Positions 39,801-54,100 of a DNA stretch of 64,000 nucleotides are shown in pieces. The translations under genes were made by a program, and so were the position numbers. This stretch comes from Cladocopium goreaui (taxonomy: Eukaryota > Sar > Dinophyceae > Suessiales > Symbiodiniaceae). The notes below the pieces were generated by a model, which worked only from the letters and a program-made list of their open reading frames with translations, did not search any database and was not told the origin of the DNA. The stretch is from NCBI GenBank assembly GCA_947184155.2, contig CAMXCT020000525.1, positions 62,001 through 126,000 on the forward strand, in the 5' to 3' direction. Within the stretch, counting starts at the first letter, position 1. The number at the start of each line of letters is the position of its first letter.

Positions 39801-42800
39801 TATACTTGGAGAATCTCATAGGATTCGTGAAAACAGGCACACGCATGACACAAACAATCACGTAAACACGACAGCAGCTCCAACAGTAGGAATGGAACAG
39901 GAATGGAGTATTTAGACACATATCAAAAACACAAAGCAATGCCCGTCGTAGGGTCCGGTCTGACCAAATGTGGTCATGAAGGCGTCTATTTCCGTGGACT
40001 AAGGCACCCCAAAATCGAATAGTTTTTCATTATATTTTTTTCCTCATGACAATGTCAAACGACACACATTTTTTTCGTTGGATCATTTTGGGTATACCGA
40101 TATACCGGTATACCCTATCGTTTCTGAGCAAACCCGAACAAGCCTCCACATCCAGAAAACAAACGGCACGATTAGAAAGCAACAACGCACCATACTCACT
40201 GTATACCCGATTTCATCACTTTTTTGAGGGAGGCAACAGCTACAAGTTTATCATTGAACCAATAGTCTGGCCGCTCGGATCTATTGGCTTTGCCTATGGT
40301 CAAAATTTGGGTACCCCAAGAATTGGATGGTTAATACTGTGGAAAATAATAAACCTACCATTTGGGGATGGTTTACCAATGGTTTACCAATATATAAATA
40401 TGGTGGTTTTGGGGGATGGTTTATAAACAAAAATGGTAGTGGTTTTACCTCATCACTAAAAATCAACTGAAATCTGTGGTCCCCCCCAGGTCTCAAATCT
40501 TAAGCCATAGCTGACCTTCTGCGCTGATCCCAGCTGCCGGTGCCGGTCTTGTCGCTGATCTCCTTCAACCATTGGTAGGCCGAGTTGGGTTCTCCGCCTG
40601 GGAAGAAACCAGGGACAAAACATGACACGTTGCAAAGAATGGCTGCTTTCCCATATAGAGCATGTGTGTTAAATGGGTGTTCCCCTCCAGTAAATCCACA
40701 GTTTTGACCCTGAACATCATCATTTTGGACTGGAGACCAATCTTCCAACCCCCGACGTATGTCAGGATGTATCTTAATTTTGGGGAGGGTAAAATTGAAT
40801 AAGCATGATGGGTAGCACCGGGAGAGGAAAAAAACGGGATAGCAACAAATCCAACCCAAACTTAAATTGTCAATACCAAACATTACAGAAATCTACGGGC
40901 TCTACAGGCTTGTCCAGGGAAACTTTCTGAGCCAAACTTACCCTAACTGTCCCCTTTCCGCGGCAAGTCTCATCTGTGATCAAACGGAAGTATTTGCAGA
41001 ATTTGGATGAAAAAAACCCTTGGAGTGAGAAATTCTGATCCTTCTCTGCACCAAGAAGGTCGCTGGAACACTGCAAACCAAGACGCCATTGCAAGTACCT
41101 GCCGTTCCGCAGTTCATCAAATGCTGCACGGACAGTTGGATGTCGATACCTAGCGCATGGGGATGGAGCATCACAAACAACTCAGCTTTCCGTAACTTCG
41201 CTAAATAGTTTGCTCCTCCAGCTCCTCCTGCTCCTCCTTGGCAATTAGCTAATGACAATTAATGCACATGAATATGATTTTACAACAATTTTCATGGATA
41301 TAATATGATTTTGTATGACACATGGTGCAATTGCGCCTACACCCAGTTCTCAATGGGTGGTGTACACTGGTACTCCAGTGGTCATAGGCCCTATCCTTTC
41401 TGCAGGGACATAGGCAATTTTTGGCCAATCTCAAGCCTCAATCAAGCCTCACTTAAGGATATCAAAACATATTTTTGCAAGGTTTGCCTCATATTTATCA
41501 ACCGTATTCACCACGATATACAGTACCAAGGTTGCACGAGGCCGCAGTGAGCATAGATTGTTATTTTTCTACCCAGGTCATCACACATTATCAGTATTGA
41601 ATATGACAAACACCAAAAAAACATATCATGGCACATTTTAGATACATAGCCGACAAACATTCCAGCTAGTTAGTATACATAACCGCTTCCAGCCAAACAT
41701 GACATCTCTTCAAGGTTGCAACGAATACCCAGGCGATAGTGACAAAGTGAAAACCGCTGCTGTACATTCTCATTATATACCCATTATATACCATCCGGCA
41801 ATCAATCGTGGCTGGCTGGAAAGTCCCCCTGTAAATGGAGGTTTCTAGCTGGGAAATTCATGAAACTCAATGAGGATTTTCCAGCAACCGGAGAGTACCC
41901 AGTTTATAAACCGATTAATTATATATCCTCATTACCCTCTGGCAATTCAACATAGCTATGGAACATCATTGTTAAATAGGTAATCATCTGTAATCGGGTC
42001 ATTTTCAATAGCTACGTAACAAATTGCCGGAGAGTATACAGCAAGCATAATATATCAAATAATCCCTGGTGATTAGCCCATAGGATGCTTTAAGGGTTCA
42101 ATTTATACGGTGGGTAGCCCTTGGGCCCGTATAAAGTGCTCCATCCAACATATTTTTAGCAAAAACAGCTTAAAAACAACTACATCCAGTGTATAAAATG
42201 ATAGCCAAAAAATAGTATAAAATGCCCCATCCAGGTTAATGATTCCACCCAAGGACAACATTAAAAACAACAAAAAAACATAAGCAACCAACTATCTGTA
42301 TAAAATGCTCCTACCAGGTGAAGCATGTCCACATATGTCCACAGTGTAGTGCAGCAACTTTAGACAATTGCCAAGTATAAATTGCTCCGTGCAGGTTATC
42401 AGGGATAGCTAGTTCACTAGACACAACAAGACCCATAAGATTGTATAAAATGTTTCATCAAGGTTAAGGATGGTTATTGCATTTTATACTACTTTTAGTG
42501 TTGGTCCTAGGGGGGTCCCAGGCGTATAAAGTGCCTAGTTTTTGACATAGAATGTGCATTTTATACCCCTTAAATGTTGGGCATTTTATAGAGGTCTAAT
42601 GACCAAGGATATCAAATATATATATATATATGTACATATCATTATACTACCTACTATACATGACATGGGATTTATGTATCGATTTTGCTATGTTTTTTTT
42701 CACACATGACATGGGAGTTATGCGCCGACCTAACGGGCAGGTATTTTTCAATTTTATTGACAGATGACATGGGAATAAGTGATCAAAATTACACATGACA

Positions 42801-45800
42801 TGGGGCTTCCAAGAAGACACAGACGACCAAGATGGGAAATGGCAGGTAAATTTAAGTCCTTTAAATTCCTTTAAATTCATTTAAATTCTTTTAAATTCCT
42901 TAAAATTCTTGAAAATTGCTTTGAATTCCTTTAAAATCCTTTAAATTCTTTTGCATTCCTTGAAATTCGTTTAAATTCTTTTAAAATCCTTAAAAATCCT
43001 TTATATATATGTGTGTGTGTGAACATAACACAGACCAAATGTCACTAACATCGTATTTAATGACCCTCCGTATGTACCAATGGTACCTATTATACCAACA
43101 TACATGCCAATAGTGTAAATAAGTGTATATATCACTGCTAAATGAGACAACATTAATATCAAACATATATGCAGTTATTACATCTACCAATAGATAGTAG
43201 TACTTGTTACATGGACACATATCATTATACATATATATACACAGTACATCATACATGGTCGAATTACATGGTAAAATATCATCAAATATTATTAGGTGGT
43301 CAAATATCATTACGCTCTGGTAATTTGTTCCATAGCTATTGAAAGTTGCCATGGAAATAGTTGATTGACCCATTAAAAATGGTGATTTTCCATAGTTGTG
43401 TGAACGCTTACCAGCGGGCAGACACAGCTGGACAGGCCTTCAGCTTTGCGTGCGATCTTGATGCGGTCGGCGAGAGATGACATACTGCCCTGCGCCCAGC
43501 AAGAGCCACAGTACCTGGTCGGGCGCGCTTCGGGTCGTGGAGGATCAGCCCCTATGAGTTGTAACTAGTTATATTACCTCCAGTAAACACAGGATTTAAT
43601 AGGGTTTGTTAGGATTTAATAGCTTTAATAATAGGGTTTGGTTTAATCGGATTTAAAAAGGCTTAATAGAGTTTAATCGGGTTTAATCGGATTTAAAAGG
43701 ACTTAATAGGGTTGAATGGTATGGTAATATTATATTCGAAGGATTTCCAAGATGTCACGCCCGATAGCGGCAAACGAACATCGCCATGTTTTTTCCTGGG
43801 TCTGAAAGCCAACCCAGTGGGCCTCAAAGGTTCCAGCCCACGAGCTTTGAACTCTCTATCTCTCTCTCTCTCTCTCTGGCAACATATATATATATATATA
43901 TCACAAACATGAGTTCCCAGGTGGTTTAAACAGTTTCATCCAGTTACTAAGTTGGATGACTCGAGAAGTGGGGACTGAAGAACAGCTTTAAAAACAAAGA
44001 AACATGTGACCATGTAAATTCAGTCACTTCCCAATGCAGTGCCGTTTTAATCCGTTTTACAGTGCCAAATATAGATGTATTTGTCATGTATTTTTGGTAT
44101 ACCCCGAGGACACGACCCCTCCTTGCAATAGGTTTCAAATGATTGAGGAATTCATAACTGCCGGATACTGGCGGTGCCTGCAACAGATCCATAGATGAAT
44201 CGTTAGAAATGCATCATGTAGAATGTAGAACTTAGAACTTAGAACTCTACTTAAGTGGAGGTTTCCTAAAATCGGGGTACCCCGAAATCATCCAAGTCTT
44301 TAAACAAATTTAATATTGAAACCCATGGTGACTTGGGGATCCTCCATTGCAAGAACCCCCCATATGGACATGGACATACAGCACCCGACAGAATTATGGA
44401 AAAAAAAACGTTTCAATTTACAGGCGCCGCTTGTCTATGATAGAAAAGTTACGAACATTTTTTTTCCATAATTATTGTTCCATAATTATTTTTTTCCATA
44501 ATTCTGTCGGTGACTGTATGTCCATCGATTCGCAATTTGAATGCATTTTAAGGGGGAATATTGAATTATAGAAAATATGTGTCTAAAGATCTGGTATATG
44601 CCCCTAAGTCTTCCATTGATATACAATTGCACCACCAAAACTCATTGTTGTACGTACATACATATGCGGGATGTATCCTTTTGCCAAGCCACCAATTGGG
44701 TTGATACTACATACTTGCATTTGCATACATATTTCCATAACCCAAAAAAAAAGGGGTTTGAATTGTGGATCCATGACATGTCCAACAGGTGGAGCCCCAA
44801 ACATTAATTATGGAAACAATAATTATGGAAAAAATAACTATGGAAAAACCGGTCAATCTGCCCTAGCCCCCTGATTTTACAGGAAAAATCAATTATGGAA
44901 ATAATGGCCACCTCCAAGAATTATGGAAAACAAAAATGTTCGGATCACTTCCGGGATATTTTGAACCCTTATGGGGAAAAACCTAATTATGGAAAAATCG
45001 GACGCAGGCGCCGCCTGTCTAAGTTGAACGTTTTTTTTTCCATAATTCTGTCGGTTACCATACATCAATGAGTACTTTGGAAGGGACTCAACGACTCAAC
45101 ACGGGTTTGTCTGGAAATAAGGTACCCCCAAATTCCCATGGATTATCAAAATTTTCCCTCTGAACATGGACGTTTGTGGGTATACCTTAGCTAAGGTGCT
45201 GTGGGATGTGCTGATTCACCGAGATGGTGCAATAGCTCTTGCCGTCCTGCGATGCCGAGATCCCTCCGACATGATGCCAACGTGGGGTCGCGAAATCAAT
45301 GGAATTTTGTTATGTTTTTTTGGACTTGGAATATAATGGAACCAACCATGGTAGGACAACTGCCATGAATATCTATATCTGTATGTATATTTATGCAGAT
45401 ATATTTATTTAAAAAGCAGTGCGAATGTGTTCATAACGCAGGGAACCCTGAACAATCAACCAGAATTGATTGTTTTAGTAGGGACCCGCGTCCTTTCGGA
45501 GTCCCCCCCCTTCAAACACCCTACAGAAACCATGGTGGGTGTGGTTGATTTACATTGGGTATAGAGTTGGAACCAGCCATGTTTTTGGGCCCATTTCGGC
45601 TCCGCCTTGTTGCACCATGAGAATTCTGCGGGATAGCCATTTGAAGGCAGATCCAAGAGCCTTTCATGATCGAAGGGCCGCCGTCGTGAAAAACTCATCT
45701 AACATGGATGGAAGATGACCCTCCAGTTGTTTTTCTTTGCATTGCATGTTGTTTTGGGGGGCATGATTTGTGATGAATTCTGATTAGTTGTGAATTGCTG

Positions 45801-46390
45801 CCGTTTAGCAGAGCAATGCAAGTCCATCTTACCCCACACTTTGCCACTGCAGCGTGCGGGCTACCCCGTAATTCCAAGACACTTATACACAACCCATTTC
45901 CATGTTCCATCCATTTCCAACATGGTAGATGGATCATGGTCATCCAACCATGTCTAGGAATTCTAATCGGCCGTTCGATGGGTATATTGCCAGTGGTGGA
46001 TGGCGAAGGTATGACCATCCCCCATCAAGGGACTAATCTAACCACCTTCCAATGCTCCATGTCCCGAACTGTTCAAACAGATGTTCCAACAAACGTGACC
46101 CAATGCCGTAGATATGACATGAATGGAACATACAATAGCACACCCTGAATGTTGGTGAAACCATGTAAAAACCATTCGACTGGCTGATTTACACAATCTT
46201 TCCCATAATGCCATAATAGGCTATTGGATACTACTAGCACAACATATAGTATAACTATGACACTCTAAGGCCAACCCTATAATCATCCACAGCACCATAC
46301 AGTTTTGACACCCGCGCCACGCCACTCATGCGACGAAGGGTTTGAAGAGTTGCCGTTCCACACGAAGCCACGGCGCTCAACCTCCTCGCG
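36882..46390 (-). CDS. Cathepsin Z/X-like cysteine protease, copy A (about ten exons)
   Basis: Papain-family (C1) lysosomal-type protease; cathepsin Z/X acts as a carboxypeptidase. Exons by motif, 5' to 3': pro-region FVWNGNSSNPSSHE (about 46390-46320); SYCTISVNQHIPQ (about 45275-45200); [26 protein letters not shown] with the catalytic Cys (about 43515-43410); IQLSVQHLMNCGTAGTC (about 41150-41080); GGEPNSAYQWLKEISDKTG (about 40605-40510); QPYLACSHDLSSGFCKATG (about 39345-39255); RTCATFGKQCVGL...NATVAEYGDW (about 38880-38720); [20 protein letters not shown] (about 38200-38085); [13 protein letters not shown]...YWIVRNSWG with catalytic His and Asn (about 37720-37630); [20 protein letters not shown] (37009-36930). 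NQHIPQ before YCGSCWA and the GYxRV...A(L/I)EQ end are typical of cathepsin Z. The last intron (37629-37010) has a GT donor and CAG acceptor splitting a Gly codon in phase 1. Signal-peptide exon not found. No disabling change seen in the exons read. Confidence 0.8.
38371..38612. mobile_element. MITE-like inverted-repeat element in an intron of copy A
   Basis: The left end (38371-38400) starts TATACGGTAACCATATACAT, and the right end (about 38583-38612), read inward on the other strand, starts TATACGGTAATTAACCACAT; both go on into TTTAAATAT. Internal TTTAAATATACG-type segments recur. There is no coding capacity. It sits between the exon at 38.7-38.9 kb and the one at 38.1-38.2 kb. Confidence 0.6.
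42110..42590. repeat. Irregular array of TATAAAATGC units
   Basis: GTATAAAATG(C) or a close variant occurs at about 42130, 42193, 42215, 42298, 42376 and 42444, and on the other strand at about 42478 and 42550. It is often followed by CYCCAYCCAGGTTAA. It lies in a large intron of cathepsin copy A. No reading frame. Confidence 0.7.
42850..43000. repeat. TTTAAATTCC tandem repeat (10-11 bp)
   Basis: About fourteen imperfect units of CCTTTAAATT run head to tail, ending in a short TATATATGTGTGTG tract. Intron of cathepsin copy A. Confidence 0.85.
43575..43720. repeat. GGATTTAATA / GGGTTTAATC tandem repeat
   Basis: Imperfect units of about 10-12 bp built on GGRTTTAATMGG, about twelve copies. It lies just upstream (minus strand) of the CGSCW exon of copy A. 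Confidence 0.8.
44258..44366. repeat. Dispersed repeat, copy 1
   Basis: Shares an ordered set of blocks with 49510-49625: GGAGGTTTCCTAAAATSGGGG, GTACCCC, TATTGAAACC, ATGGTGACTT, GGGATC and CCCCATATG. A third, partial copy with some blocks in the other orientation is near 51295-51380. No coding capacity; all lie in introns or spacers of the cathepsin array. Confidence 0.65.
44379..44516. mobile_element. 138-bp MITE, Tc1/mariner-like ends with TA duplication
   Basis: Left end CAGCACCCGACAGAATTATG; the right end read inward is CAGTCACCGACAGAATTATG. Both are followed by a run of A, and TA flanks each side (44377-44378 and 44517-44518). CAG...CTG ends with TA target duplication are what Tc1/mariner-type elements show. 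A further inverted copy of the same end lies at about 45000-45056. It matches the left end further inward (GGAAAAAAAAACGTT... CAGGCG), so a longer relative of about 680 bp may span 44379-45056. Confidence 0.7.
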
Positions 46391-46499
46391 CTTCCAGAGT
46401 TTGCTGCGGCGCTGCGGCACTGGTGCTGGGCGGTTGCCGCGCAGCGCAGAGGAACCTCCAAGGATCTCCAAGGTATGCGACCGGCTTAGGGAACTACTG

Positions 46500-48150
46500 T
46501 ATGCCATTGAGGTCGTCTAGTGTATTTTGGCTCTGTAAAAAGTATTGGAGTGACATCACCTGAAACATGGCTGAAAACATACACGAAAACTGTTTTTTCT
46601 CGCAATTGAATTCAAACTGTGACGATTTTACAGCGTAGCATCAAGGTCTCAAGGACGTGCGCCACCGCATCATCTCAATATGCAAGTGTGCAAATGAACG
46701 TTCTCGCCGAAAGGTCATTTTGTACAAGGCGGCAAACAGCGTTGTTGGCAACAAGGGGCACCTCCTATGTATTAAATGTATCCCTGGTCAACCCCGAAAC
46801 AGCTACTAAATGGATGTTGGACCCCCCAAATATGGCACAGATTTGGAGAACTACAGCCAGCATGTTTCGCTCCAAGTGGCAGGTGCCTGCATCCTATGCA
46901 TCCCAAGAACACATGCCAAGCAATTTGACTTCCCACTCCCACAATCATTCACTATCAGCGTTGGAGATTTGAGAACTGAAGGAAAACACAAAACCATCCA
47001 CTGGTGAACCACATTTTTGTCTAATAAACTGTGCGCTTTTAAGGTATCTTATCCCATTTCCAGACGAACACCATGTGTCATGAAGTCGCACCCTACCGCC
47101 TGACTTGCTCTGGCAGTTCTCGCCACCTTCATAGCAATGCACCTCGTTGTCTTTCTCCGGAGCTGTGTAACTCGGCCAACACAAGCGTTCAGCGGTTGCA
47201 CACACTCTGAAACCTTTACGTTTGTAACAGGTAGAGAACAAAAAACAAATGGTACACTTGAGATAATTTGAGTATGGTTTCAGCTGCTTACCACAATAAC
47301 TGTCAAAAACCCATTATGTTTCCACCCGCACGTTGCTTCTTAATTCTAATTATATTCAATTTTCAGCGGGTACATGACTTGAATCCATATTGGATAATCT
47401 AAATTATGTCTATTCAGCCCTCAGGTCCTATTTAAAGGCTTTAATTTTTGGCTCCTTACAAGGTTGCAAAGAGATGCAAATAGCACCAGTTTATCAAACT
47501 TGTTGGTTAAAACACAATGTAGATATTGTTAGTTGGTTATATATCCCATTATACAATACTATCATTAACTGAATGCCATATGTAATCCCCATAGATATTG
47601 TTGTTGTTGGTTGATTATCCGCAATATATCCCGTGTATATATATATATATACTCCCCTACATACAAGCAACAACAAGTTTGATGATCTATCCCCAAAATG
47701 GAATTTTCCCACACATTATCAATCGCGTAGATGCTCAAATCCAACCCACAACTATTGCTATTGTTATATGGGTAGTTTTATTCCCAATACATCAAGAGGA
47801 CTAAAGTTCCTTCCCATCAAAGAGGCCATAAAAAAATACGATATCATGATGATGCGGATCAGATTTCATGGGTCATTTTGTGTGGCCTGTGCGGCGGATC
47901 TGGAAGAAGCAGGACGGTTGTAGGAGTCTAAGGGGAAAGGGTTGCAACTGTGGAAAGGAAACACGTTTGCGCGGGTGTACTATATCCCATATATCACATC
48001 CCCAAATATAATAAGCCACATAACGTTCCATATAATTTCCCACATACTTATATTTAATATGTTCTATAATGAGAACCGTCCCAAATAAAATCCGCCTATA
48101 TTCCAAAATATTTCCCATATATATATATATCCATATATGACGAAACTTGT
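46500..48150. other. Spacer between cathepsin copies, no gene recognised
   Basis: A minus-strand segment at 47220-47090 reads as a Cys-containing peptide (CYEGGENCQSKSGGR) of unknown origin, possibly a stray exon. The rest is AT-rich with a short TA tract at 47635-47650. The first exon (signal peptide) of copy A should lie here but could not be told apart. Confidence 0.45.
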
Positions 48151-48159
48151 TGGTTACAT

Positions 48160-51100
48160 CCCCCTACCCAGCCAAGCAACTCTCCAGGCACAGCCCAAGT
48201 GCACTGCTGCTCCAGTGCCAACGCGCCGCCCTTCACCCGGACGTAGCCCTGCTCGCCCCAATACTCGCCCCAGGAGTTGCGCACGATCCAATAGAAACCT
48301 GCCGGGAGTGAGAAAATTCTATCGATCCCTATATGGATCCAAGGTCCACTGTACCTTCTTAGAAAGTGTCTGGGGTATGATTTGGGGGTTAAGTACCTTC
48401 TCAGGAGGTGTTTGGGTCCATATCCTTGCCACTTAAATTTGTATATATATATACACACATATGCAAATTATAAATACATATGTCTATATATATATATATA
48501 TATGTGTGTGTGTATGTATGTAATGTAATGTAATGTCATGTCATGTAATGTAATGTAATGTAATGGTATGTATGTATATGTGTCTGTATGTATGTATATG
48601 TGTCTGTATGTATGTATGTATGTCTGTATGTCTGTCTGTCTGTCTGTATGTATGTATGTATGTCTGTCTGTATTTATGTATGCATGCATGCATGCATGCA
48701 TGGATGGATGGATGCATGCATGCATGTACGTACGTATGTACGTATCCCGCATTCTATATCCGAAAAAAAATCGTACGGTTGATGGTTAGACTATCAAATG
48801 GCTTGGTCTGAAAATATGAATCAACTATTGAATCATTGATTATCATGGATTCATCATTTTCCTTATGGAAACGTCCAATTTGGAGGATATACTCTATTTT
48901 CAGATATGGCCATATGGATGGGAAACTCTATACTTAAGCAGCTCAGCAGCTCCAACTGGCTCCCGATTTTTTCTGGGGAATATAGAGGCCTATAGCTCCG
49001 AACCCTCCTAACTGCTGGATAGGTATGGCAATCCCGGATTCTGGTTTGGAACATGTGGGATAAACCATGATTTGTTTCACCACTATTGGGTTTTCCGGCA
49101 ATTTCATTTGTTTTCACTTCTGGGAATGGGATGGAATTGGGTGATTTCAGCAGCCACAGGTTGGGGGCATAGAACTTGAAATTTTGGTGATTTTACGACC
49201 GAAGATGCGGGGTTCGCCCAAAAAGAAAATGGATCGCTGCATACTTTATTTCTTCATGTTGAGGTGGGAAACAGGATGGCGGGACAAACATCTGTGACAT
49301 ATTGGTAAGCACAGTAAAAGGTGATGTTTAAATGTCAATTGCAATTTGAGCAGTGCTTCGCCCCAGTGGGAATCTGGTGCTGTGCGGCTGTGCAATCTTA
49401 TCACCACAGAATGAGACCACATTGCCATCGCATTGCGGTGCTTTCTTGCAAGTCTTCACATTACATGTATGCATTGGAATGTATTGGGGTATCTAAACAT
49501 GTACAAAACTGGAGGTTTCCTAAAATGGGGGTACCCCCAACTCATCTAAGTCATGGATGACCATGACTTAGTATTGAAACCTATGGTGACTTAGGGATCC
49601 CTCATGACTTAAGAAAACCCCATATGCCCAAAGGGAATCCAAAGGCCCATCAGCTGGAGCACTCACCTTCATCGGCGTCAGTGCCCCAGCCCACCACTGA
49701 AACCACATGGTCCGGGAGGAAGCGCCAGCCCCTGCGGAGTCGCCACGACGCCGAGCTACTGCAACCAATCATGAACATTGACCAGGTAAGCAAACAGTTT
49801 GCAAATGGTCAGTGAATCAAATAGCAAATTGTTGTTTGGGTAGTTATTACAAAAGGGCCCATAGATGGCTAGGAACGGGTGCTGGGACCATACCAAGACT
49901 AAGACACAAGGATATTTTTTCATCGTTGACTCGTTGACCAACATAATTTCACTATACACCCATCATTGTGCAAACTAATGGAACATCATGGAACAGTCTA
50001 AGTGCAAGTAACTGTCGGCATCATCTTCTCATCATGGTTGTGTCGATGGGTAAGGAACATTATCTCCTCCTGCATGCGTACAAACAATGTCTTTTCTGTT
50101 TGTAAATATGCAAAAGCAGTCAGGCAGGTAAACATGAATCAACACCCACACACACATAATATACATGTGGTATATGCACGTATAGGCGTTTATATGTGCA
50201 TATATATATATATGTACATATATATATGTATGTTTAAATAAATAAATATGTGCACACCTGTATGAATATATATATATATATATTTATTTAAACCATACAC
50301 ACAAATATCAGCATGCGTACATAATGCACACACATATATATATATATACATAAATATGTATATATATATATATATATGCATATACGCATGTACACACAAA
50401 AAGAATATATATATATGTATACATTATATATATATATGTATACATTATATATATATTTAAAGGTATTTATATAGGTAAAACAAAGTTATATATATATATA
50501 TGTAAATAAAAATCTATATGTATATATTTGAATATAAATAGTATATATATGTATATTTGTATATAAATAAATAAATAATATATATATATCAATAAATGAA
50601 TATATATATATATATATATATATACATTTATATATATATGTATATATATATAATGTGAATATGTATATGTGTATATCTATATCTATATATGTATATGTGT
50701 ATATGTTTTTAAATGAATATATAAATATGTAAATAAATAAATATATATAAATATGTAAATAATTAATTAATTATATATATATATATGTAAAAAAATGTTT
50801 AAACAAATAAATATACAATGTGTGCATATAATATGTAACTATGCTGATATATAATTACCTTATCTGCACAATTATCAATGACGTTGCCTCACCTCGCAAT
50901 GCCCGAGGTGTATTTCAGCAGCGGTCCCGCATCAATGCCACAGGAGATGGGGCCACGGTTGAAGATTTCTTTCATCATGGCGGCCTGCGCGACATGCCCC
51001 GAAATCTTACATGGTAGCGAAGGAATGGAATCTATAGCCATCTGTTTGGATTCACAAAGTTGGATTGAAGTGATTTAGACAAAGGCTATGTATAGCTATG

Positions 51101-54100
51101 TGTTCGAATGTCTAATCCCAAGCGTTCAGTGGAACATGCCCTATAAATGTGTTCTGATCAAGCATGGAAATGGAACGTCCCCGTCAGGGAAAAAAACACA
51201 TGATCTAGATACCAAATGATTTTTCCCATCACGGCAAATTGAAAGGTTCCATGAAAATTGCCATTACCGGTAGGTCACCGAAAGGTATCCTCCTTCCAGG
51301 TTTCCTAATGGGGGTACCCAAAACCATAGGTTTCAATACTAAATGGATTTTGCGATTACCTCTATTTCAGGAAACCTCCATATATATAATCTTATATGCT
51401 GGTAGAACATGGTATAGTCCAAACATGAACTTCTCGCAGGTTGCCTTGGAATGCCTAAATCTGCCTAAGTTCGGGCCATCTAATGGCCTGCCTTGCCACG
51501 AATAGAACCATAGTCTGAGATGGTGGCGTTGGGATAGGTATCCAATCCCACACAGGGCTCCCCAAAGGTACTGCAAGTCCTGCCAGTGGCTGGGAGACTC
51601 ACAAAACCGGGGCAAATTCGGGTAGGATAGGGCAGGAGATGTACCTACACGGGCAAACAGACATCGGATTCCAATAAGCTGATCGCCATAAGTTTAGCTC
51701 ATGTCCAATGAGGCTGCTACTCCGGCTCCTCCACTAATCCCATCCCCCTAATATTAAACACCCCTAAATAATCCCAAATGTATGTAGATCCCCAACTAAG
51801 CCGAGGTTTATTGGGGTTGTTTAATATTAGGGGGAAGAGATTGTATTGATCGTCATGACAAAACAACCCAGCCAGCGACCATCCGTACTTTTGTCCTTGC
51901 GACATTCTCTGCTTTGCAGCTTGTATCAACATGGGGGCAAATTCCGGCACGATTCCCACCTCGGAATTGTGAAAGAGGAGGAGGGGGGGTGCCAACAAAG
52001 GTCAAGAAATGCGTTCAAAATGGGATTGTTTCCCGACGTGGTGGACGTTCGTCAATTTTCTGTTTCTTGACTCAGCACACATGCCGCCTTTCCGGTCGGA
52101 AGAAGGCCAAACAATGATTATCATCTATAATTGTTGGATATTCTGATCCTCTGGGTACGGCAAAAAGGAACAACAATACGCTGACACAAACCCGCAATAG
52201 GTGCATGTCGTTCATTTTTTGCGCTAAAAACAACCTTAAACTTTAACATCTCTTTGTTGATCCACGATTTTCAGCCTAATCACGTGGGGATATCATCAAC
52301 AACTTGTACGACATCACACGAATACCAGCAAAAAATAGCTGTTTTACCCATTTCAGCCAAAAGAAGCAAACTAATGTAACTAATGCATTCAACAATGCAT
52401 ACCAACAGGTAGAAACCCAACCCACATTTTGAGCCATTCCCATCTCCAAAATACATGCTGGTGCCACACAGTTCCAGGTTGGCTTCTGAATCCTTTCAGC
52501 CCCCAAAGAAAATACCTATACCATAAACCACCGAATTCACCTTAGATACCAACTTCATCCAACTTCCCTATCCAGTTCACTTCTCCGCCCCAGCTACCGA
52601 AAGTCTAGTCACTGGAACATGCCAAGTAAGGCTGGGAGGTGAAGTAAGAAATTCCACTTCCAGATCGACCTCGGCCAAGGGGAGCTCCCAGCTCCGCCAG
52701 CTGCCATGCAGGATACAACGTTGAAGAAAACGTGGATTCACGTTGCTTTCACCAGCCAAAAATGAAGATCTTAGCATCAAAAACCTGATCTTAGCATCAA
52801 AAACCTGGTTTCACCATCTATTCTTTTTGCCCGTCAAAAAGAGAATCTAACTGACGAGACCTAGGGGTTCATCAGGCTCAATCAGAAGACATAAAATGTA
52901 CAGGGGAAGGCGAAAGGTACGCCTAGTGGGATAAAAACATTGCTTTCCGCATGGAACTCCGTGGGCACACAAAAGGTGCGCCTACCCATGCATTTCCGCA
53001 TTGAAGTCCGGCTTTTAGGACCACTTTTACAAGATTCTAATGTGCAGGTTTTGTGGAGGGTTGCGTATTTAAAAAAAACACGCTGTGCAAATCGCCATGG
53101 AACTCCGTATCCAGAACAATCCTAGATCAAATCATAGCCAGGGAGAGCTGTGAAAAGTTCAACATTTTGCTTACAATCAATCCCCATGGAACTCCGCTTC
53201 TCAAGATCACTCTTGCCAGAATCTCCTGTGCAGTTTTTGTTTTGTCAATTCATAGGCTCCGGATTCACAAGTCATGAAACCAACATGTCCAATGTACATG
53301 AAAGCACATACCATGAACAGTTGAAAGACTGTTCTCGCAAATGGAAGCGAATTGCATGCAGAATAGTGTGGAACCCACAGTCCATTCTTTGTGTTCAATC
53401 TTATATAGATTTCAGGCACCAAGGAACAGGGTACAACCTGTGGGATCACTAAAAACCCACATCGTATGCCCTGGATACAAACCATAATCTAAAACGAGAT
53501 GCAGCCAGTGTGCACTCAGTTTAGTTTACAAAGGAAATATCGCACATTCATTTCTACATGGGTATGGGTCAAAGTTAAATATCCAAAGATATTGTGATGG
53601 TTAATATTGGTTAATACTATGATACTATATAAACATGAACAGACTCTGCGGTCCGGGCCTTACATTTTGACCCATCCATGTTTTTGACATTGAAAGCTGG
53701 ACCTGCACGGGTCCGAGACGATGCCAAGACGCTGATTTTGTGGATCCACTGGTAGGGACCATCCACAGTGCCACCGTGACCTGAAAGACATGCTGATTGA
53801 AAGCCGGGTCATGTCGGTCAGGGAACATGTTCCATGTGTATAAATAAATGTGCATAATAATAATATCAGTAAAAGGTTATCTATCTGTCTATCTATCTGT
53901 CCTGTCCTTTCCTGTCCTGTCCCATCCTATCATATCCTATCCTATCTATCCTATCTACCCCATCTTTTCCTATCTTATTTCTCTATCTCTCTATCTAAAT
54001 AGCTATCTAGCTATCTAGCTGTCTAGCTATCTAGCTATCTAGCTGCCTCGCTGTCTAGCTATCTAACTATCTAGCTCTCTAGCTGTCTAGCTATCTAGCT

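Noticed and set aside
47090-47241. Cys-containing minus-strand peptide as a cathepsin exon
   Set aside because: Does not match any exon of the other copy; mentioned only as a possible stray exon.
49330-49440. Pro-region exon of cathepsin copy A
   Set aside because: Similarity is poor and it lies between the last two exons of copy B; a better match is at 46.3 kb.
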